DNA of 64,000 bases from Natrarchaeobaculum aegyptiacum (GCF_002156705.1 NZ_CP019893.1:62001-126000), one strand, 5' to 3'. Shown: positions 1 through 9,075, counted from the stretch's first letter. The notes: a model not told the origin generated them from the letters alone. Numbers and translations are program-made.

Positions 1-69
1 GCGTACTCGATCGGCTTCGCGTTCGTCGTCTGGCTCGTGTTCGTCTACTGGCTGATGGTCCCACTGTAA
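1..69 (+). CDS. C-terminal end of a membrane protein, probably TctB-like transporter subunit (partial)
   Basis: An open frame enters from the left edge and ends at TAA (67-69). The 22 visible residues are a hydrophobic helix rich in Phe, Val, Trp and Tyr. The stop overlaps the ATG of the TctA-family permease by one base (TAATG), so the two are translationally coupled. In tripartite tricarboxylate transporters the small four-helix TctB subunit normally precedes TctA, so TctB is the likely identity. That rests on context alone, because too little sequence is visible for a family assignment. Confidence 0.6.
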   Translation, partial: AYSIGFAFVVWLVFVYWLMVPL

Positions 70-1568
70 TGGAGATTGGAATGCTACTCGCACCCGCGCT
101 CTTCGACGGTGCACTCGGCATCCTCGCGAGTCCGACCATCCTGTTCGCGATCGTCCTCGGGACGGCTGTCGGGATCGTCTTCGGCTCGATTCCCGGGTTC
201 TCCGCGACGATGACGATCGTCCTGTTCACGCCGGTTACGATTCCTTTCGAGCCGACGACGGCGCTGATCTTCCTGGTGTCGGCCTACGGCGGCGCAGTCT
301 ACGGCGGATCGATCCCGGCGATCCTCATCAACACACCGGGCGCACCGGGGTCGATCGTCACGTGCTGGGACGGCTACGAACTCACCAGACAGGGCCGGTC
401 GGTGTACGCCCTCGCAGTGTCGGCGATCGTCTCCGGCTTCGCCGGCCTGATCGCGGCCGTCTTCCTGCTGGTGTTCGCGCCGCCGATATCCTCGTTCGCA
501 CTCAACTTCGGACCCCCGGAGATGTTCCTGCTCTCGGTGTTCGCGCTGACGATCATCCCGGCTGCGAAGGGGTCGTCGCTCTCGAAGGCACTCCTCGCCG
601 GCGCGTTCGGCCTCCTGATCGGCACGATCGGAAACGATCCCCAGCTCTCCCAGTCGCGGGCGACGTTCGACCAGACGGCGCTGCTCGAGGGCGTCGACTT
701 CGTGGTCGTCCTCATCGGGCTGTTCGTCCTCGCGGAAGTCTTCCGGCTGGCCTACCGGGGCAGCGTCGTCGCCAGTCAGGAGAACGTCCGGGGTGGGGCC
801 TCGGAGGTGTACGAGGCGGCACGGACCGTCGCCTCGAAGCCCGTCGCGTTCGTCCGCGGGACGCTGATCGGGACGTTCATCGGTTCGCTTCCGGGTGCAG
901 GTGCCGACGTCGCGAACTTCGTCTCCTACAACGAGGCCAAACGCTGGGCGGACGACGAACTGGCCGATCGGTTCGGCTCGGGCGCTATCGAGGGGGTCAT
1001 CGCGGCCGACTCGAGCAACAACGCCACACAGGGTGGCGCACTGATTCCAACGCTCACGCTCGGAATCCCGGGGAGCGGGGCGACGGCTGCGTTGCTCGGT
1101 GCGGTAGCCCTCCACGGCCTGAACCCCGGGCCGGGACTGTTCGACGCGTCCGGCGACGTCGTCTACGCGATGATCCTCTCGCTGTTCGTCGGCAACCTGC
1201 TGATCCTGCTGTACGGCATCTCGGGATCGCAGTACTTCGGCAAGCTCGCGTACATTCCGATCCGGTACATCATCCCGGCGGTCGCGGTGCTTGCGATCGT
1301 CGGCGGCTTCGCGGTGCGAAACGCTCCGGTCGACCTCTACATCGTGCTCATCTTCGGACTGGTCGGGGTCCTGTTCGTCGCCTACGAGTACCCGCTCGTC
1401 AGCCTCGTGCTGGGAGTGATTCTCGGTGACATCGCCGAGTCCGGGTTCGTCACCGGTTGGCTGCTGACCGGCGAGAGCGTCACCGCCTTCCTGTTCAACA
1501 GCACCATCGCCGTGGGCCTCCTGGTCCTGATCGTGCTCTCGCTCGTCGCGACGGTGTTACAAAACTGA
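69..1568 (+). CDS. Tripartite tricarboxylate transporter, TctA-family large permease
   Basis: This 499-residue polytopic membrane protein has the TctA hallmarks: an N-terminal GSIPGFSATMT segment, a YGGSIPAILINTPGAP motif near residue 80, and the second-half DSSNNATQGGALIPTLTLG motif followed by IPGSGATAALLGA. TctA is the large membrane subunit (usually about 500 residues, 10-12 helices) of secondary transporters that take up citrate or other carboxylates with a periplasmic binding protein, TctC. No TctC lies in the window; it may be upstream. The ATG overlaps the stop of the preceding, probably TctB, gene. The substrate cannot be read from sequence. The 3' end overlaps the convergent gene that follows by 12 bp. 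Confidence 0.93.
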   Translation: MEIGMLLAPALFDGALGILASPTILFAIVLGTAVGIVFGSIPGFSATMTIVLFTPVTIPFEPTTALIFLVSAYGGAVYGGSIPAILINTPGAPGSIVTCWDGYELTRQGRSVYALAVSAIVSGFAGLIAAVFLLVFAPPISSFALNFGPPEMFLLSVFALTIIPAAKGSSLSKALLAGAFGLLIGTIGNDPQLSQSRATFDQTALLEGVDFVVVLIGLFVLAEVFRLAYRGSVVASQENVRGGASEVYEAARTVASKPVAFVRGTLIGTFIGSLPGAGADVANFVSYNEAKRWADDELADRFGSGAIEGVIAADSSNNATQGGALIPTLTLGIPGSGATAALLGAVALHGLNPGPGLFDASGDVVYAMILSLFVGNLLILLYGISGSQYFGKLAYIPIRYIIPAVAVLAIVGGFAVRNAPVDLYIVLIFGLVGVLFVAYEYPLVSLVLGVILGDIAESGFVTGWLLTGESVTAFLFNSTIAVGLLVLIVLSLVATVLQN

Positions 1569-2021
1569 GTAGTCCTGCTGGTTCGAGCCGGAATCGTTGC
1601 CCACGGTCGCCTCGGCGTCGATCGCGGCGATCGTTTCGGACAGCACCTGCTCACCGAATTCTGTGGGCTCGTCTTGGTCTCCCGCGTCGGCGACCTCGTA
1701 GAACTGTACGCGCGAACGGTTCCAGGAACCGTGGTCGATCTCTTCGGCCGCGATGACCCCCTCACACTCGGGAAGCTCGAGTCGCTCGATCGTCTCCGCG
1801 CCGGCCTCGATGGCAAAGCGGAGGCTGCCACCGTCGACACCCTCGTCGACCGAGCTCGGGAGGTGCAGCGGCCGGCGGATCGACGCGCGAATCGTCGACT
1901 CGTCGGCAGTGGTTTCGGGGCCGGACAGCTTGAGGACCACCTCGTCGCCGGCGGTTCGCTCGAGTAACTGTGCTGCGATTTCGTCTGGCGTCTGTGTCGG
2001 TTCGTCGGGTGTGGTCGTCAT
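1557..2021 (-). CDS. Conserved haloarchaeal hypothetical protein (154 aa)
   Basis: This acidic soluble protein has no signal peptide or membrane helix. It begins with a Thr/Pro-rich stretch (MTTTPDEPTQTPDE) and has typical haloarchaeal composition and high third-position GC, which supports real coding. I do not recognise a domain. It converges on the TctA permease with a 12-bp 3' overlap and lies 40 bp downstream of the PAPS-reductase-family gene on the same strand, so it may share that transcript. Confidence 0.7.
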   Translation of the reverse strand: MTTTPDEPTQTPDEIAAQLLERTAGDEVVLKLSGPETTADESTIRASIRRPLHLPSSVDEGVDGGSLRFAIEAGAETIERLELPECEGVIAAEEIDHGSWNRSRVQFYEVADAGDQDEPTEFGEQVLSETIAAIDAEATVGNDSGSNQQDYSVL

Positions 2022-2061
2022 CGTCTGGGATCTATCGTCGATCGCTGTGGGTTTCGTCGTC

Positions 2062-2778
2062 TCAATCGGAGGCTTCGTCCACGCCGTCGCCGACGCGGCG
2101 AATGCTATCGTAGGCGAAGAGGGCGTCCCCGTCGAGGGTACACTGCTTGCAGCCGAGGCACTCGAAGCCCTCCTCGTACAGTTCGTTGTACGGGATGTCC
2201 CGGCGCTCGTGGTACTCCCAGACGTCCTCGGTCGTCCAGTGGACGATCGGGTTCACCCGAACGACGTGTTCTTTCTGCTCGAAGTACTCGAGGTTCTTTC
2301 GCCACTCGTAGCTCTCCTCACCGTCGCCGAGTCCCTCGTCCATCCGGTAGCCGGTGATCCAGCCGTCGTGTCCCTCGATCATCCGCTCCATCGGCTTCGA
2401 CTTCAGTGTCGTACAGCAGAGGTCGGGCTTGCGCTGGTTCACTCGCGGGCCGTGCTCGGAGACGAGTTCCTCGTAACTCGAGTCCGGACGGTAGGTCTCG
2501 AACTCGAGGCCGTACTCCTCCTCGAGTCGGTCTTTCGTCTCCCAGGTGGCTTCGAAGTGGTTCCCGTGGTCGAGAAACGAGAGCGTCGTCTGGGCGGCGA
2601 CGTCGTCTGCCGCCCGGTCGATGAGGTCGAGGACGACGTTCGAGTCCTTCCCGAAGCTACAGGTGAAGGTGGGGGAGTCGAATCGCGTCCACGTTTCCTC
2701 GAGCACCTCGAGGGATGTGTCGATCTTTTCGTCGAGCGTCGCATCGTCGATGTCGTCGATGTCGAGTTCTACTGACAT
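2062..2778 (-). CDS. Phosphoadenosine phosphosulfate reductase family protein (PP-loop)
   Basis: This 238-residue protein has an N-terminal PP-loop (TCSFGKDSNVVLDLI) and a CysH-like core ending in a Cys pair (GFECLGCKQCT). Family members use the PP-loop to bind APS, PAPS or a related adenylated substrate. The classical CysH catalytic motif ECGLH is not evident, so sulfate reduction is not assured, and a role in sulfur transfer or another adenylyl-dependent reaction is possible. The ATG at 2778 (MSVELDIDD) was chosen over a longer in-frame extension to 2874 because the extra 32 residues are Pro/Arg/His-rich and unlike haloarchaeal coding sequence. Confidence 0.85.
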   Translation of the reverse strand: MSVELDIDDIDDATLDEKIDTSLEVLEETWTRFDSPTFTCSFGKDSNVVLDLIDRAADDVAAQTTLSFLDHGNHFEATWETKDRLEEEYGLEFETYRPDSSYEELVSEHGPRVNQRKPDLCCTTLKSKPMERMIEGHDGWITGYRMDEGLGDGEESYEWRKNLEYFEQKEHVVRVNPIVHWTTEDVWEYHERRDIPYNELYEEGFECLGCKQCTLDGDALFAYDSIRRVGDGVDEASD

Positions 2779-3124
2779 AGTGTCGGGTTGCGTGTCGGGG
2801 TGACCGACTACGCGCGGGACGTGGTCGGGTACTCGAGGTAATCGGTGAGATGGGGTTGGCCGTTGTGCCTGCACATCCGGGGAGGTGCCAGAACGAGCGT
2901 CGTCGGGTCCGGTATGCCCACCGTTCGGCCTCGACGGCGACGGTGACTCGTCAATCGGGGGCCGAAGACGACCGGTTCGAGCGTGACTCGAGGTCGATCG
3001 GGGACGAAAAACCGGGAGCGTTGCTCACTCGAGAACGTGGCAACGTCGCTCGCTCGAGACCGTCTGCATCGAGTCGAGATAGAGCAGAGGTCAACGATCG
3101 AACGGCGGAGGATCGGATTCGTGG
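2779..3124. other. Intergenic region, no gene seen
   Basis: This 346-bp gap separates the PAPS-reductase-family gene from purM, both on the minus strand. Open frames in it are Arg/Ser-rich shadows without haloarchaeal codon bias. It probably holds the upstream gene's promoter and the 3' end of the purM transcript. I see no RNA gene or clear repeat. Confidence 0.5.
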
Positions 3125-4111
3125 TCAGGAGAGTGAGAGACCGCGGATCTCGACCGACTGGCCGTCCTCGACGCGGCCGATAATCTGGCCGTCGGTGTCG
3201 GCGACGAGGTCCTCGGCGGCGTCCTCGGGAAGCGCGACGACGAACCCGGTGCCCATGTTGAACGTCCGGTGCATCTCCTCGTCGGTGACGTTCCCCTCGG
3301 TCTGGACGAACTCGAAGATCGGCTGGGCGGGCAGTGGGTCGTCGACCACGTACTTGCGATCGCCCATCCGGAGGAGGTTGGTCCACCCGCCGCCGGTGAC
3401 GTGGGCGGCTGCTCTCACGCCGTGATCGCGCATCGGCTCGAGCAGGGCCGTGTAGATCCGGGTCGGTCGGAGCAGTTCCTCACCGATCGTTCGCGACTCG
3501 TCGTGGGGGAACAGGTCGGTGTACTCGTGGTCGCGCGTGACCGCCTCGCGGGCGAGCGTGAGGCCGTTCGAGTGGATACCGTTCGAGGGGAACCCGACGA
3601 GCACGTCGCCGACTTCGGCTTCGCCCTCGAGGATCTCGTCTTTCTTTGCGAGGCCGGCACACGTGCCCGCGAGGTCGAACCCGGAGACGACGTCGGGCAT
3701 GACGGCCGTCTCGCCCCCCAGCAAGGTCATTCCGGACTCCTCGAGGCCCACCGCGAGCCCTTCTCCGATCTCGTTCGTGAGGTCGTCGTCGGGTTCGTCG
3801 ATCGCGAGGTAGTCGACGAAGGCGACTGGTTCGACGCCGGCGGCGACGAGGTCGTTGACGTTCATCGCGATGCAGTCGATGCCGATCGTCGAGAAGTCCT
3901 CGATCGCTTCGGCGACGAGGAGTTTCGTCCCGACGCCGTCGGTCGCCAGCGCGAGGTAGCGGTCGCCGATGTCGAGTAAGCCGGCGTACTCGGTCGTCAG
4001 GCCGCTGCCGAAGGCCTCGAGCAGCGCGGCGGTGGCGTCCTCGCTGGCCTCGATGTCGACGCCGGTGTCGGCGTAGGTGAGCCGGTCGACGTCGTCTCCG
4101 TTCTCGGTCAT
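3125..4111 (-). CDS. purM: Phosphoribosylformylglycinamidine cyclo-ligase (AIR synthetase)
   Basis: PurM catalyses the ATP-dependent ring closure of FGAM to AIR in de novo purine synthesis. The 328-residue protein matches the family in length and motifs: N-terminal LTYADTGVDIEAS, the ATP-site segment LALATDGVGTKL, CIAMNVNDLVAAGVEP, ETAVMPDVV, GFPSNGIHSNGLTLAR and HVTGGGWTNLLRM. The ATG at 4111 (MTENGDD) is preferred; an in-frame extension to 4138 adds only nine non-conserved residues. The gene stands alone, with no other pur gene nearby. Confidence 0.95.
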   Translation of the reverse strand: MTENGDDVDRLTYADTGVDIEASEDATAALLEAFGSGLTTEYAGLLDIGDRYLALATDGVGTKLLVAEAIEDFSTIGIDCIAMNVNDLVAAGVEPVAFVDYLAIDEPDDDLTNEIGEGLAVGLEESGMTLLGGETAVMPDVVSGFDLAGTCAGLAKKDEILEGEAEVGDVLVGFPSNGIHSNGLTLAREAVTRDHEYTDLFPHDESRTIGEELLRPTRIYTALLEPMRDHGVRAAAHVTGGGWTNLLRMGDRKYVVDDPLPAQPIFEFVQTEGNVTDEEMHRTFNMGTGFVVALPEDAAEDLVADTDGQIIGRVEDGQSVEIRGLSLS

Positions 4112-4210
4112 GTGCGTGAGACCGCGGGGGCCGAGCAAAAGGTCACCGGTCGAGAGCGAGCGAAACCGGGTCGGTTCCCGCGGGATACCGGAAGCCGACC
4201 GTAGGACGGA

Positions 4211-4837
4211 TCACCAGAAGCCGAAGACGAGAATGAATCCCACGAGCGAGAGGACGCTCGCGCCGAACGCGAGCGCGAACACCGGCGTGCTCCACTCGAG
4301 GACGGTCTTCCCGTCGAGGGGGCCGAAGGGGATCATGTTGAACGCCGCGAGGAAGAGGTTGATGAGGACGCCCATGTGGCCGATCAGGCCGAGGAAGCCG
4401 GGGAAGATCATCAGCGGGAAGAACAACACGGCTAACACGAGGTTGGTCACGGGCCCGGCGAGGGCGATGTGGCCGTTTTCCTCGACGGTGATCCGGCCCC
4501 GGTGGTAGACGGCTCCCGGCGCGGCAAAGAGGAAGCCGACGAGGGCGAACATGACCGCGAGAAAGAGCCACTGGTAGTCCGCCCGGAACTCCGCGAGCTG
4601 GCCGTACTCGATCGCGACGACCTTGTGGGCGAGTTCGTGGAGCAAGAAGGCGACGCCGACGGTGACGAGGCTCAGGCCGATCATCAGTAAAAAGACGCCG
4701 GCGTCCGCGCCGCGATGGATCGGCGCGAGCAACAGGGCAAAGGCGATGCTCAGGACGATCCACGCGACGACGAGGTCACGAAGTTCGGTCCGGCTGAAGG
4801 TCAACTCGGGGTCGTGACGACGCGTGCCGACACTCAC
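4211..4837 (-). CDS. Site-2-protease-like (M50 family) membrane metalloprotease
   Basis: This 208-residue membrane protein has about six hydrophobic segments. HELAH (residues 67-71) is the HExxH zinc/catalytic motif inside a helix, and NMIPFGPLDG (168-177) carries the third zinc ligand of M50 peptidases. M50 enzymes cleave substrates within the membrane; no PDZ or CBS domain is attached, so this is a minimal catalytic core. It starts at GTG 4837, which overlaps the TGA of the upstream TraB-like gene (GTGA), so translation is coupled and the two products probably act together. The substrate is unknown. Confidence 0.88.
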   Translation of the reverse strand: MSVGTRRHDPELTFSRTELRDLVVAWIVLSIAFALLLAPIHRGADAGVFLLMIGLSLVTVGVAFLLHELAHKVVAIEYGQLAEFRADYQWLFLAVMFALVGFLFAAPGAVYHRGRITVEENGHIALAGPVTNLVLAVLFFPLMIFPGFLGLIGHMGVLINLFLAAFNMIPFGPLDGKTVLEWSTPVFALAFGASVLSLVGFILVFGFW

Positions 4838-6609
4838 GTGAGGACACCCCAGATCAGCTCGAGGCTATTTCTGGCACCGGCGATCAGTTCGTCCATCAGC
4901 GCGTCGACCCCGCCGAACTCTGGGCCGGCGAGCCACGGCAATACGACGATCGGAAACAGCACCGTCGCGATCAGGCTTCCGATGTTGGTCAGCGCGACGA
5001 TCATGATCAGTCGGAACAGCGGAACGTCGAACATCTCCGCGAACGCCTCGTCGATGGGTCGCTCGGTGTCTCCAATGATCTCGTTCAGTCGACCGATGTC
5101 GCCGACGTTGACCGGACGGTGTCTGAGTTCGACGTAGCCGGTGAACCACCCCGGCGCGAGCATCGGGTTGATGCTCGTCAGCCAGGCGACCAGTCCGCCA
5201 ACGCCCGCACTCGTCCAGCGAGCGCCCGCAAGCCGTGCGAGCGAGAACGCGAAGATTCCGTTGAACAGGAACCACGCGACGAACAGCTGGAGCAAAAACG
5301 TGTTCTGAACGCCTGCCATCATCAACAGGAAGAAAAAGCCGAAAAAGCCGATCATGACGAGGTACCCAAAGAGCTTCAGCACCGAGAACCGGCGGCCCTT
5401 CGCCGTCGTCGAGATCGATTCCATCGACGGCAAGGCATCGGGATCTTCGAGGTAGCGCTCGATGCCGGCTTTGTGGCCCGCGCCGACGACGGCGAGCACG
5501 TCGTAGCCCTGCGTCCGAAGCTGGTGGAGGTTGTGTGCGATGTAGGCGTCGCGTTCGTCGATCAGGGCGTTGGCGCCGCGAGGGCTGAACTGCCGGAACT
5601 CCTCCATCATGGCTGCGACGACGTCGCCGTCGGTCATCTGCTCGATATCGATCTCCTCGACCTCCTCGACGTCGCCGCCGAGTTGCTCGAGGACGAGCCC
5701 GAGGGCGACCCCGACGAGGGTGCCGAGTCCGACGCCGGCCAGCAGTCCGACGCCGCCGCGGATGGTGTAGACGCCGGCACTCTCGAAGCGACCGGGTGAA
5801 ATGGGGCCGACGAACGTCTCCGTCGAGACGAGTGCGAGACAGGCGACGATCCCGAGTCCCATCCCGCCGAGTAACCGAAGCGAGAGCCCGCTTGCGAGGC
5901 CGCCGGTGTACCGCTCGGCCGACTCGAGAGAGGGCATCACGAGGAGGCCCGCGAACAGGCCAACGAACGCGCCCAGCCCGACGCTCCCGACGAGCTGGAG
6001 GGTCGAGGGGTCGGTGACGCCGAGGAGGGTGAGGTCGCCGTAGCCGAGGAGGGGTGCGAACAGAAGCGAGACGATCAGGCCGACGATGGTGCCGATCGCG
6101 ACGCCAGCGCCGATGCCGATCGTGCGCGGGTCGGTGACGCCGAGTGCGAGTCCGCCGACCATCTTCAGTTTCTCGATCAGCGAGAGTCTGCGCCAGAAGC
6201 GCTGGATCGTCACCTGGATGTCGCGGTCGACGAGGGCGACGCCGCTGCCGTTTCGCTCGGCGGCATCGATCGCCGCGCGCATGTCGGCGCCGGGTTCGAT
6301 GTCGAATCGGTCGCCGAGGCGAGACTGGACGTACGAGAGCATCCAGTAGGCCAGAAACTGGAAGACCGTGTTCCCAGAGAGGAGATCTTTCGCCTCGATG
6401 TCGTCGGGTGTCCCACCCTGCATCTGTCTGAAGCGGCCTTCGTCGAGTTCGACCGCGACGACGTCGGGTTGCTCCCGATCGACGGTTTCGTGAACCTCGT
6501 CGACGCTCGCCTGCGAGACGTGTGCCGTCCCGAGGACCTGAACGGAGCCTCGTTCGTCCGAGGACGGTGACGGTGGCTCCGGCACGTCGGCGCCGCCTGC
6601 ATCGCTCAT
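4834..6609 (-). CDS. TraB/PrgY-like membrane protein with a membrane block inside the TraB domain
   Basis: This 591-residue protein begins (residues 22-140) with the first half of a TraB domain: VQVLGTAHVSQASVDEV, VVAVELDEGRF and ALVDRDI. The second half, with DERDAYIAHNL (351-361) and VVGAGHKAGI (374-383), appears only after about 160 mostly hydrophobic residues (about 151-308). A further helical C-terminal membrane region follows. TraB-like proteins include enterococcal PrgY, which limits peptide pheromone, and metal-dependent Tiki-type proteases; archaeal roles are unknown. ATG 6609 was preferred over an extension to 6753 with Arg/His-rich residues. The stop overlaps the start of the M50 protease, suggesting a two-protein membrane proteolysis unit. 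Confidence 0.85.
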   Translation of the reverse strand: MSDAGGADVPEPPSPSSDERGSVQVLGTAHVSQASVDEVHETVDREQPDVVAVELDEGRFRQMQGGTPDDIEAKDLLSGNTVFQFLAYWMLSYVQSRLGDRFDIEPGADMRAAIDAAERNGSGVALVDRDIQVTIQRFWRRLSLIEKLKMVGGLALGVTDPRTIGIGAGVAIGTIVGLIVSLLFAPLLGYGDLTLLGVTDPSTLQLVGSVGLGAFVGLFAGLLVMPSLESAERYTGGLASGLSLRLLGGMGLGIVACLALVSTETFVGPISPGRFESAGVYTIRGGVGLLAGVGLGTLVGVALGLVLEQLGGDVEEVEEIDIEQMTDGDVVAAMMEEFRQFSPRGANALIDERDAYIAHNLHQLRTQGYDVLAVVGAGHKAGIERYLEDPDALPSMESISTTAKGRRFSVLKLFGYLVMIGFFGFFFLLMMAGVQNTFLLQLFVAWFLFNGIFAFSLARLAGARWTSAGVGGLVAWLTSINPMLAPGWFTGYVELRHRPVNVGDIGRLNEIIGDTERPIDEAFAEMFDVPLFRLIMIVALTNIGSLIATVLFPIVVLPWLAGPEFGGVDALMDELIAGARNSLELIWGVLT

Positions 6610-6778
6610 TACCGGGTCAACTCGGCGACGACTTTTACCAGTATCGAAGCTGCGGGTGTGTGTGCACGTACCGTGATCTGTCTGCTGATTCGAATCGGTG
6701 CGCCATAGAGTCCGTGGCTGGTCGACGAGATGCAAACGGTTCGCAACGATCAACTATCCGCTCGCGGAACTGCGAGCA

Positions 6779-7222
6779 ATGACCGACCTCATCGAGACGC
6801 TCGTCGAGAACCGCGAGATGGTCCAGCCGAATCACGCGAACATGCTCGGGACCGCCCACGGCGGCAACGTCATGAAGTGGATGGACGAGGTCGGCGCGAT
6901 GTCGGCGATGCGGTTTTCGGGAGAGACCTGCGTCACGGCACGGGTCGACCGGATGAACTTCGAGCGTCCGATCGCGGTCGGCGACACGGCCTACATCACC
7001 GCCTACGTCTACGATGCCGGCGACTCGAGCGTCAAGGTCCGGTTGATCACCGAACGCGAGGACCTTCGGACGCGCACCCGCGAACAGACCACGGAGTCGT
7101 ACTTCGTCTACGTCGCCATCGACGAGGACGATCGCCCGACGACGGTACCCGAGTTAACCGTCAGCACCGAGAAGGGTGAGCGATTACGGGAGGAAGCTCT
7201 CGAAGTCGAGTCGTCCACCTGA
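6779..7222 (+). CDS. Acyl-CoA thioesterase, hot-dog fold
   Basis: This 147-residue single hot-dog domain carries the ACOT/YciA-type signature HANMLGTAHGGNVMKWMDE (about residues 18-36), followed by a conserved VDRMNFERPIAVGD strand. Such enzymes hydrolyse acyl-CoA thioesters to free acid and CoA in the cytoplasm and are usually hexameric. ATG 6779 (MTDLIETLVENREM) matches the family start; the 27 upstream in-frame residues are Arg-rich and unlikely to be coding. It is divergent from the TraB-like gene (170 bp apart). Chain-length preference is not deducible. Confidence 0.9.
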   Translation: MTDLIETLVENREMVQPNHANMLGTAHGGNVMKWMDEVGAMSAMRFSGETCVTARVDRMNFERPIAVGDTAYITAYVYDAGDSSVKVRLITEREDLRTRTREQTTESYFVYVAIDEDDRPTTVPELTVSTEKGERLREEALEVESST

Positions 7223-7269
7223 GCCAGCAGTTTCGAGTCTGCAGTGTTGCCCCAGCAGTAGCCACCCCG

Positions 7270-8049
7270 TCACAGCAACGTCTCGACTTCGGCCAGTGAC
7301 TCGAGGACGTGATCCGGCTCGATGGGCGACGACGCGAGGGTCTCGCGGTCGGTGACGCCAGTGAGGACGACCGCGGTTTCCATCCCGGCCCGTTCGCCGA
7401 GGGCGACGTCGGTGTCGAGGCGGTCACCGACGACCAGCGTCCGGGCCGGGTCGGTCTCGAGTCGGCCGAGTGCGGCTTCCGCGGCGACGGTCGAAGGCTT
7501 TCCCAGGATGGCGTCGGGTTCGCGCCCGGCGACGGCCTCCATGGCGGCGAGGATCGCCCCCGAGCCGGGGATCAGTCCCTCGTCGGTCGGAATCGTCACG
7601 TCGGGATCGGTGCCGTAGAAGGGGGCGCCGTCGTCGAACGCTCGCAGGGACTCCCAGAGCGTTCCGTAGGAGAAGCCGGTCGTGAACGAACCGAGGACGA
7701 CGTCGGCTGACTCCGGATCGTCGGTGAGGGTGACACCGGCGTCTTCGAGGATCGCCTCGAGTCTGGAGCCGCCGACGAGAAACACTCGATCGGCCGCGTG
7801 GGTCGACGCGAGGTACTCTGCGGTGACGGTCGCGGAGGTGAGCACCGACGAGGGATCGACGACGATGCCGTGGGGCTCGAGTCGCTCGCCGTAGTGGTCG
7901 CTGCCGCGTGTCGGGTTGTTCGAAAACAGCAGTCGGTCACAGCCAGCGGCGTCGAGGGCTGTCAGACCGTCCGTCGCGCCGGGGATGAGTTCGTTGCCGC
8001 GGACGATCGTCCCGTCGACGTCGACGATCGCCGCCTCGTAGGTCGTCAT
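7270..8049 (-). CDS. HAD-superfamily sugar/nucleotide phosphatase (NagD-like, class IIA)
   Basis: This 259-residue HAD hydrolase has motif I DVDGTIVRG near the N terminus (nucleophile and acid Asp), the motif II region FSNNPTRGSDHY, a class-IIA cap including VLGSFTTGFSYGTL, motif III lysine in ILGKPS and motif IV VVGDRLDTDVALG. The length and cap place it with NagD/PGP-type phosphatases acting on small phosphorylated metabolites. The start was set at ATG 8049 (MTTYEAAIVD), because the longer frame to 8112 adds residues with no family match. The gene is 59 bp from the SHOCT gene on the same strand. Confidence 0.9.
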   Translation of the reverse strand: MTTYEAAIVDVDGTIVRGNELIPGATDGLTALDAAGCDRLLFSNNPTRGSDHYGERLEPHGIVVDPSSVLTSATVTAEYLASTHAADRVFLVGGSRLEAILEDAGVTLTDDPESADVVLGSFTTGFSYGTLWESLRAFDDGAPFYGTDPDVTIPTDEGLIPGSGAILAAMEAVAGREPDAILGKPSTVAAEAALGRLETDPARTLVVGDRLDTDVALGERAGMETAVVLTGVTDRETLASSPIEPDHVLESLAEVETLL

Positions 8050-8108
8050 TGGCCGTCCTTGGGCGTGAGTCGGGTTGAGTGTTCGGGAGCGTTCGAGAAG
8101 CGGCCGAC

Positions 8109-8507
8109 TCACCGCGAGCGCTCGAGTCCCAGATCGAGGTCGTCGGTCTCGATCCCGGCGTCGTCGGCCCGCTCGTTGGATTCGATCAACATCTCGAGTC
8201 GTTCCTCGAATTCCGACTCAGTAAGCTCGCCTGCGGCGTAGCGTTCTTGCAGCGTCGTCACGGGATCGACGGAATCGGTCTCCTCGTGTTCTGTGGCCGG
8301 CGCTTCACTGGCTCGTTCAGACGACTCACGGCCCATCAGGTACCACAGAAGAACGGTGCTGAGAACGAACAGGGCGGTCACGAGAACCGCGTAGACCGGC
8401 CCCGCAAGCAACAGGACCAGGATGATGACGACGTCCGCGAGGACGAACTTCAGGGCGAACAGCTCGACGGCGCTGTAACGCCGCCCGTCCCCGGAGTCAC
8501 TACCCAT
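8109..8507 (-). CDS. SHOCT-domain membrane protein
   Basis: This 132-residue protein has two adjacent hydrophobic helices (about residues 15-58), an acidic linker and a C-terminal SHOCT motif (TLQERYAAGELTESEFEERLEML, about 84-106). SHOCT is a short C-terminal oligomerisation module found on many unrelated proteins. The molecular role is unknown. It lies upstream of the HAD phosphatase on the same strand. Confidence 0.8.
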   Translation of the reverse strand: MGSDSGDGRRYSAVELFALKFVLADVVIILVLLLAGPVYAVLVTALFVLSTVLLWYLMGRESSERASEAPATEHEETDSVDPVTTLQERYAAGELTESEFEERLEMLIESNERADDAGIETDDLDLGLERSR

Positions 8508-8604
8508 ATCCCCTGTTCGTGGGTCGACACAATATAACCACTGACGCCTGCAGCAGCGGCCGCGGGGAGGAATTCTTATCCCGCAACCGGCCCATCACAC
8601 GCGT

Positions 8605-9075
8605 ATGGGACTCGAGGTCGAACCCCCGGCACCACCGGAACTCTCCTTCGTCGATCCGAACGAGTACGAGGACGCGACGGTCGCCGCCGACGACCCACAC
8701 GAGGTCGACTATCGGCGTGAGGAACTCCAGGACCTCCTCGAGGACGGGGCCTGGAACGAGGCGTTCGAGGAGTGGGTGGCGGAGACGGACCTCGAAGAGC
8801 GAGAGTACGAGATCACCCGGGACCTCGAACTCTTCGCAGAGTTCGACTTTTTCTGGGACGACTTCGCCGACCGCGTCGGCTATCACGCCCCGGGGATTCC
8901 CGAGGACTGGCAGGAACGGGAGTACCATCCCGACCTCGACACCTGGGGGACGGTCTCGGCGATCAACGCCGAGTTGACCGAGTTCGGTCAGCAAGTCTGT
9001 GTCATCCTCAAAGAGCGGTACATCGACTGGGAGGCATCTTACGAACCGCCAGAGGACCTGCCGGATTTCGATTGA
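8605..9075 (+). CDS. Conserved haloarchaeal hypothetical protein (156 aa)
   Basis: This is an acidic, soluble, Trp/Tyr-rich protein (repeated WN, FEEWV, FFWDDF and YIDWEASY segments) without signal peptide, cysteine cluster or membrane helix. Its codon use and composition are typical of haloarchaeal coding sequence. ATG 8605 lies 25-30 bp downstream of an AT-rich box (about 8572-8582), consistent with a leaderless transcript. I do not recognise the family. Confidence 0.75.
   Translation: MGLEVEPPAPPELSFVDPNEYEDATVAADDPHEVDYRREELQDLLEDGAWNEAFEEWVAETDLEEREYEITRDLELFAEFDFFWDDFADRVGYHAPGIPEDWQEREYHPDLDTWGTVSAINAELTEFGQQVCVILKERYIDWEASYEPPEDLPDFD

Noticed and set aside
84-1115. 343-codon minus-strand ORF antisense to the TctA gene
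   Set aside because: The translation is Arg/Asp/Glu-rich without any recognisable motif, and it lies wholly within the TctA coding region; it is a high-GC shadow frame.
2850-3425. Plus-strand ORF over the gap before purM
   Set aside because: Arg/Ser-rich translation runs antisense into purM and shows no haloarchaeal codon bias.
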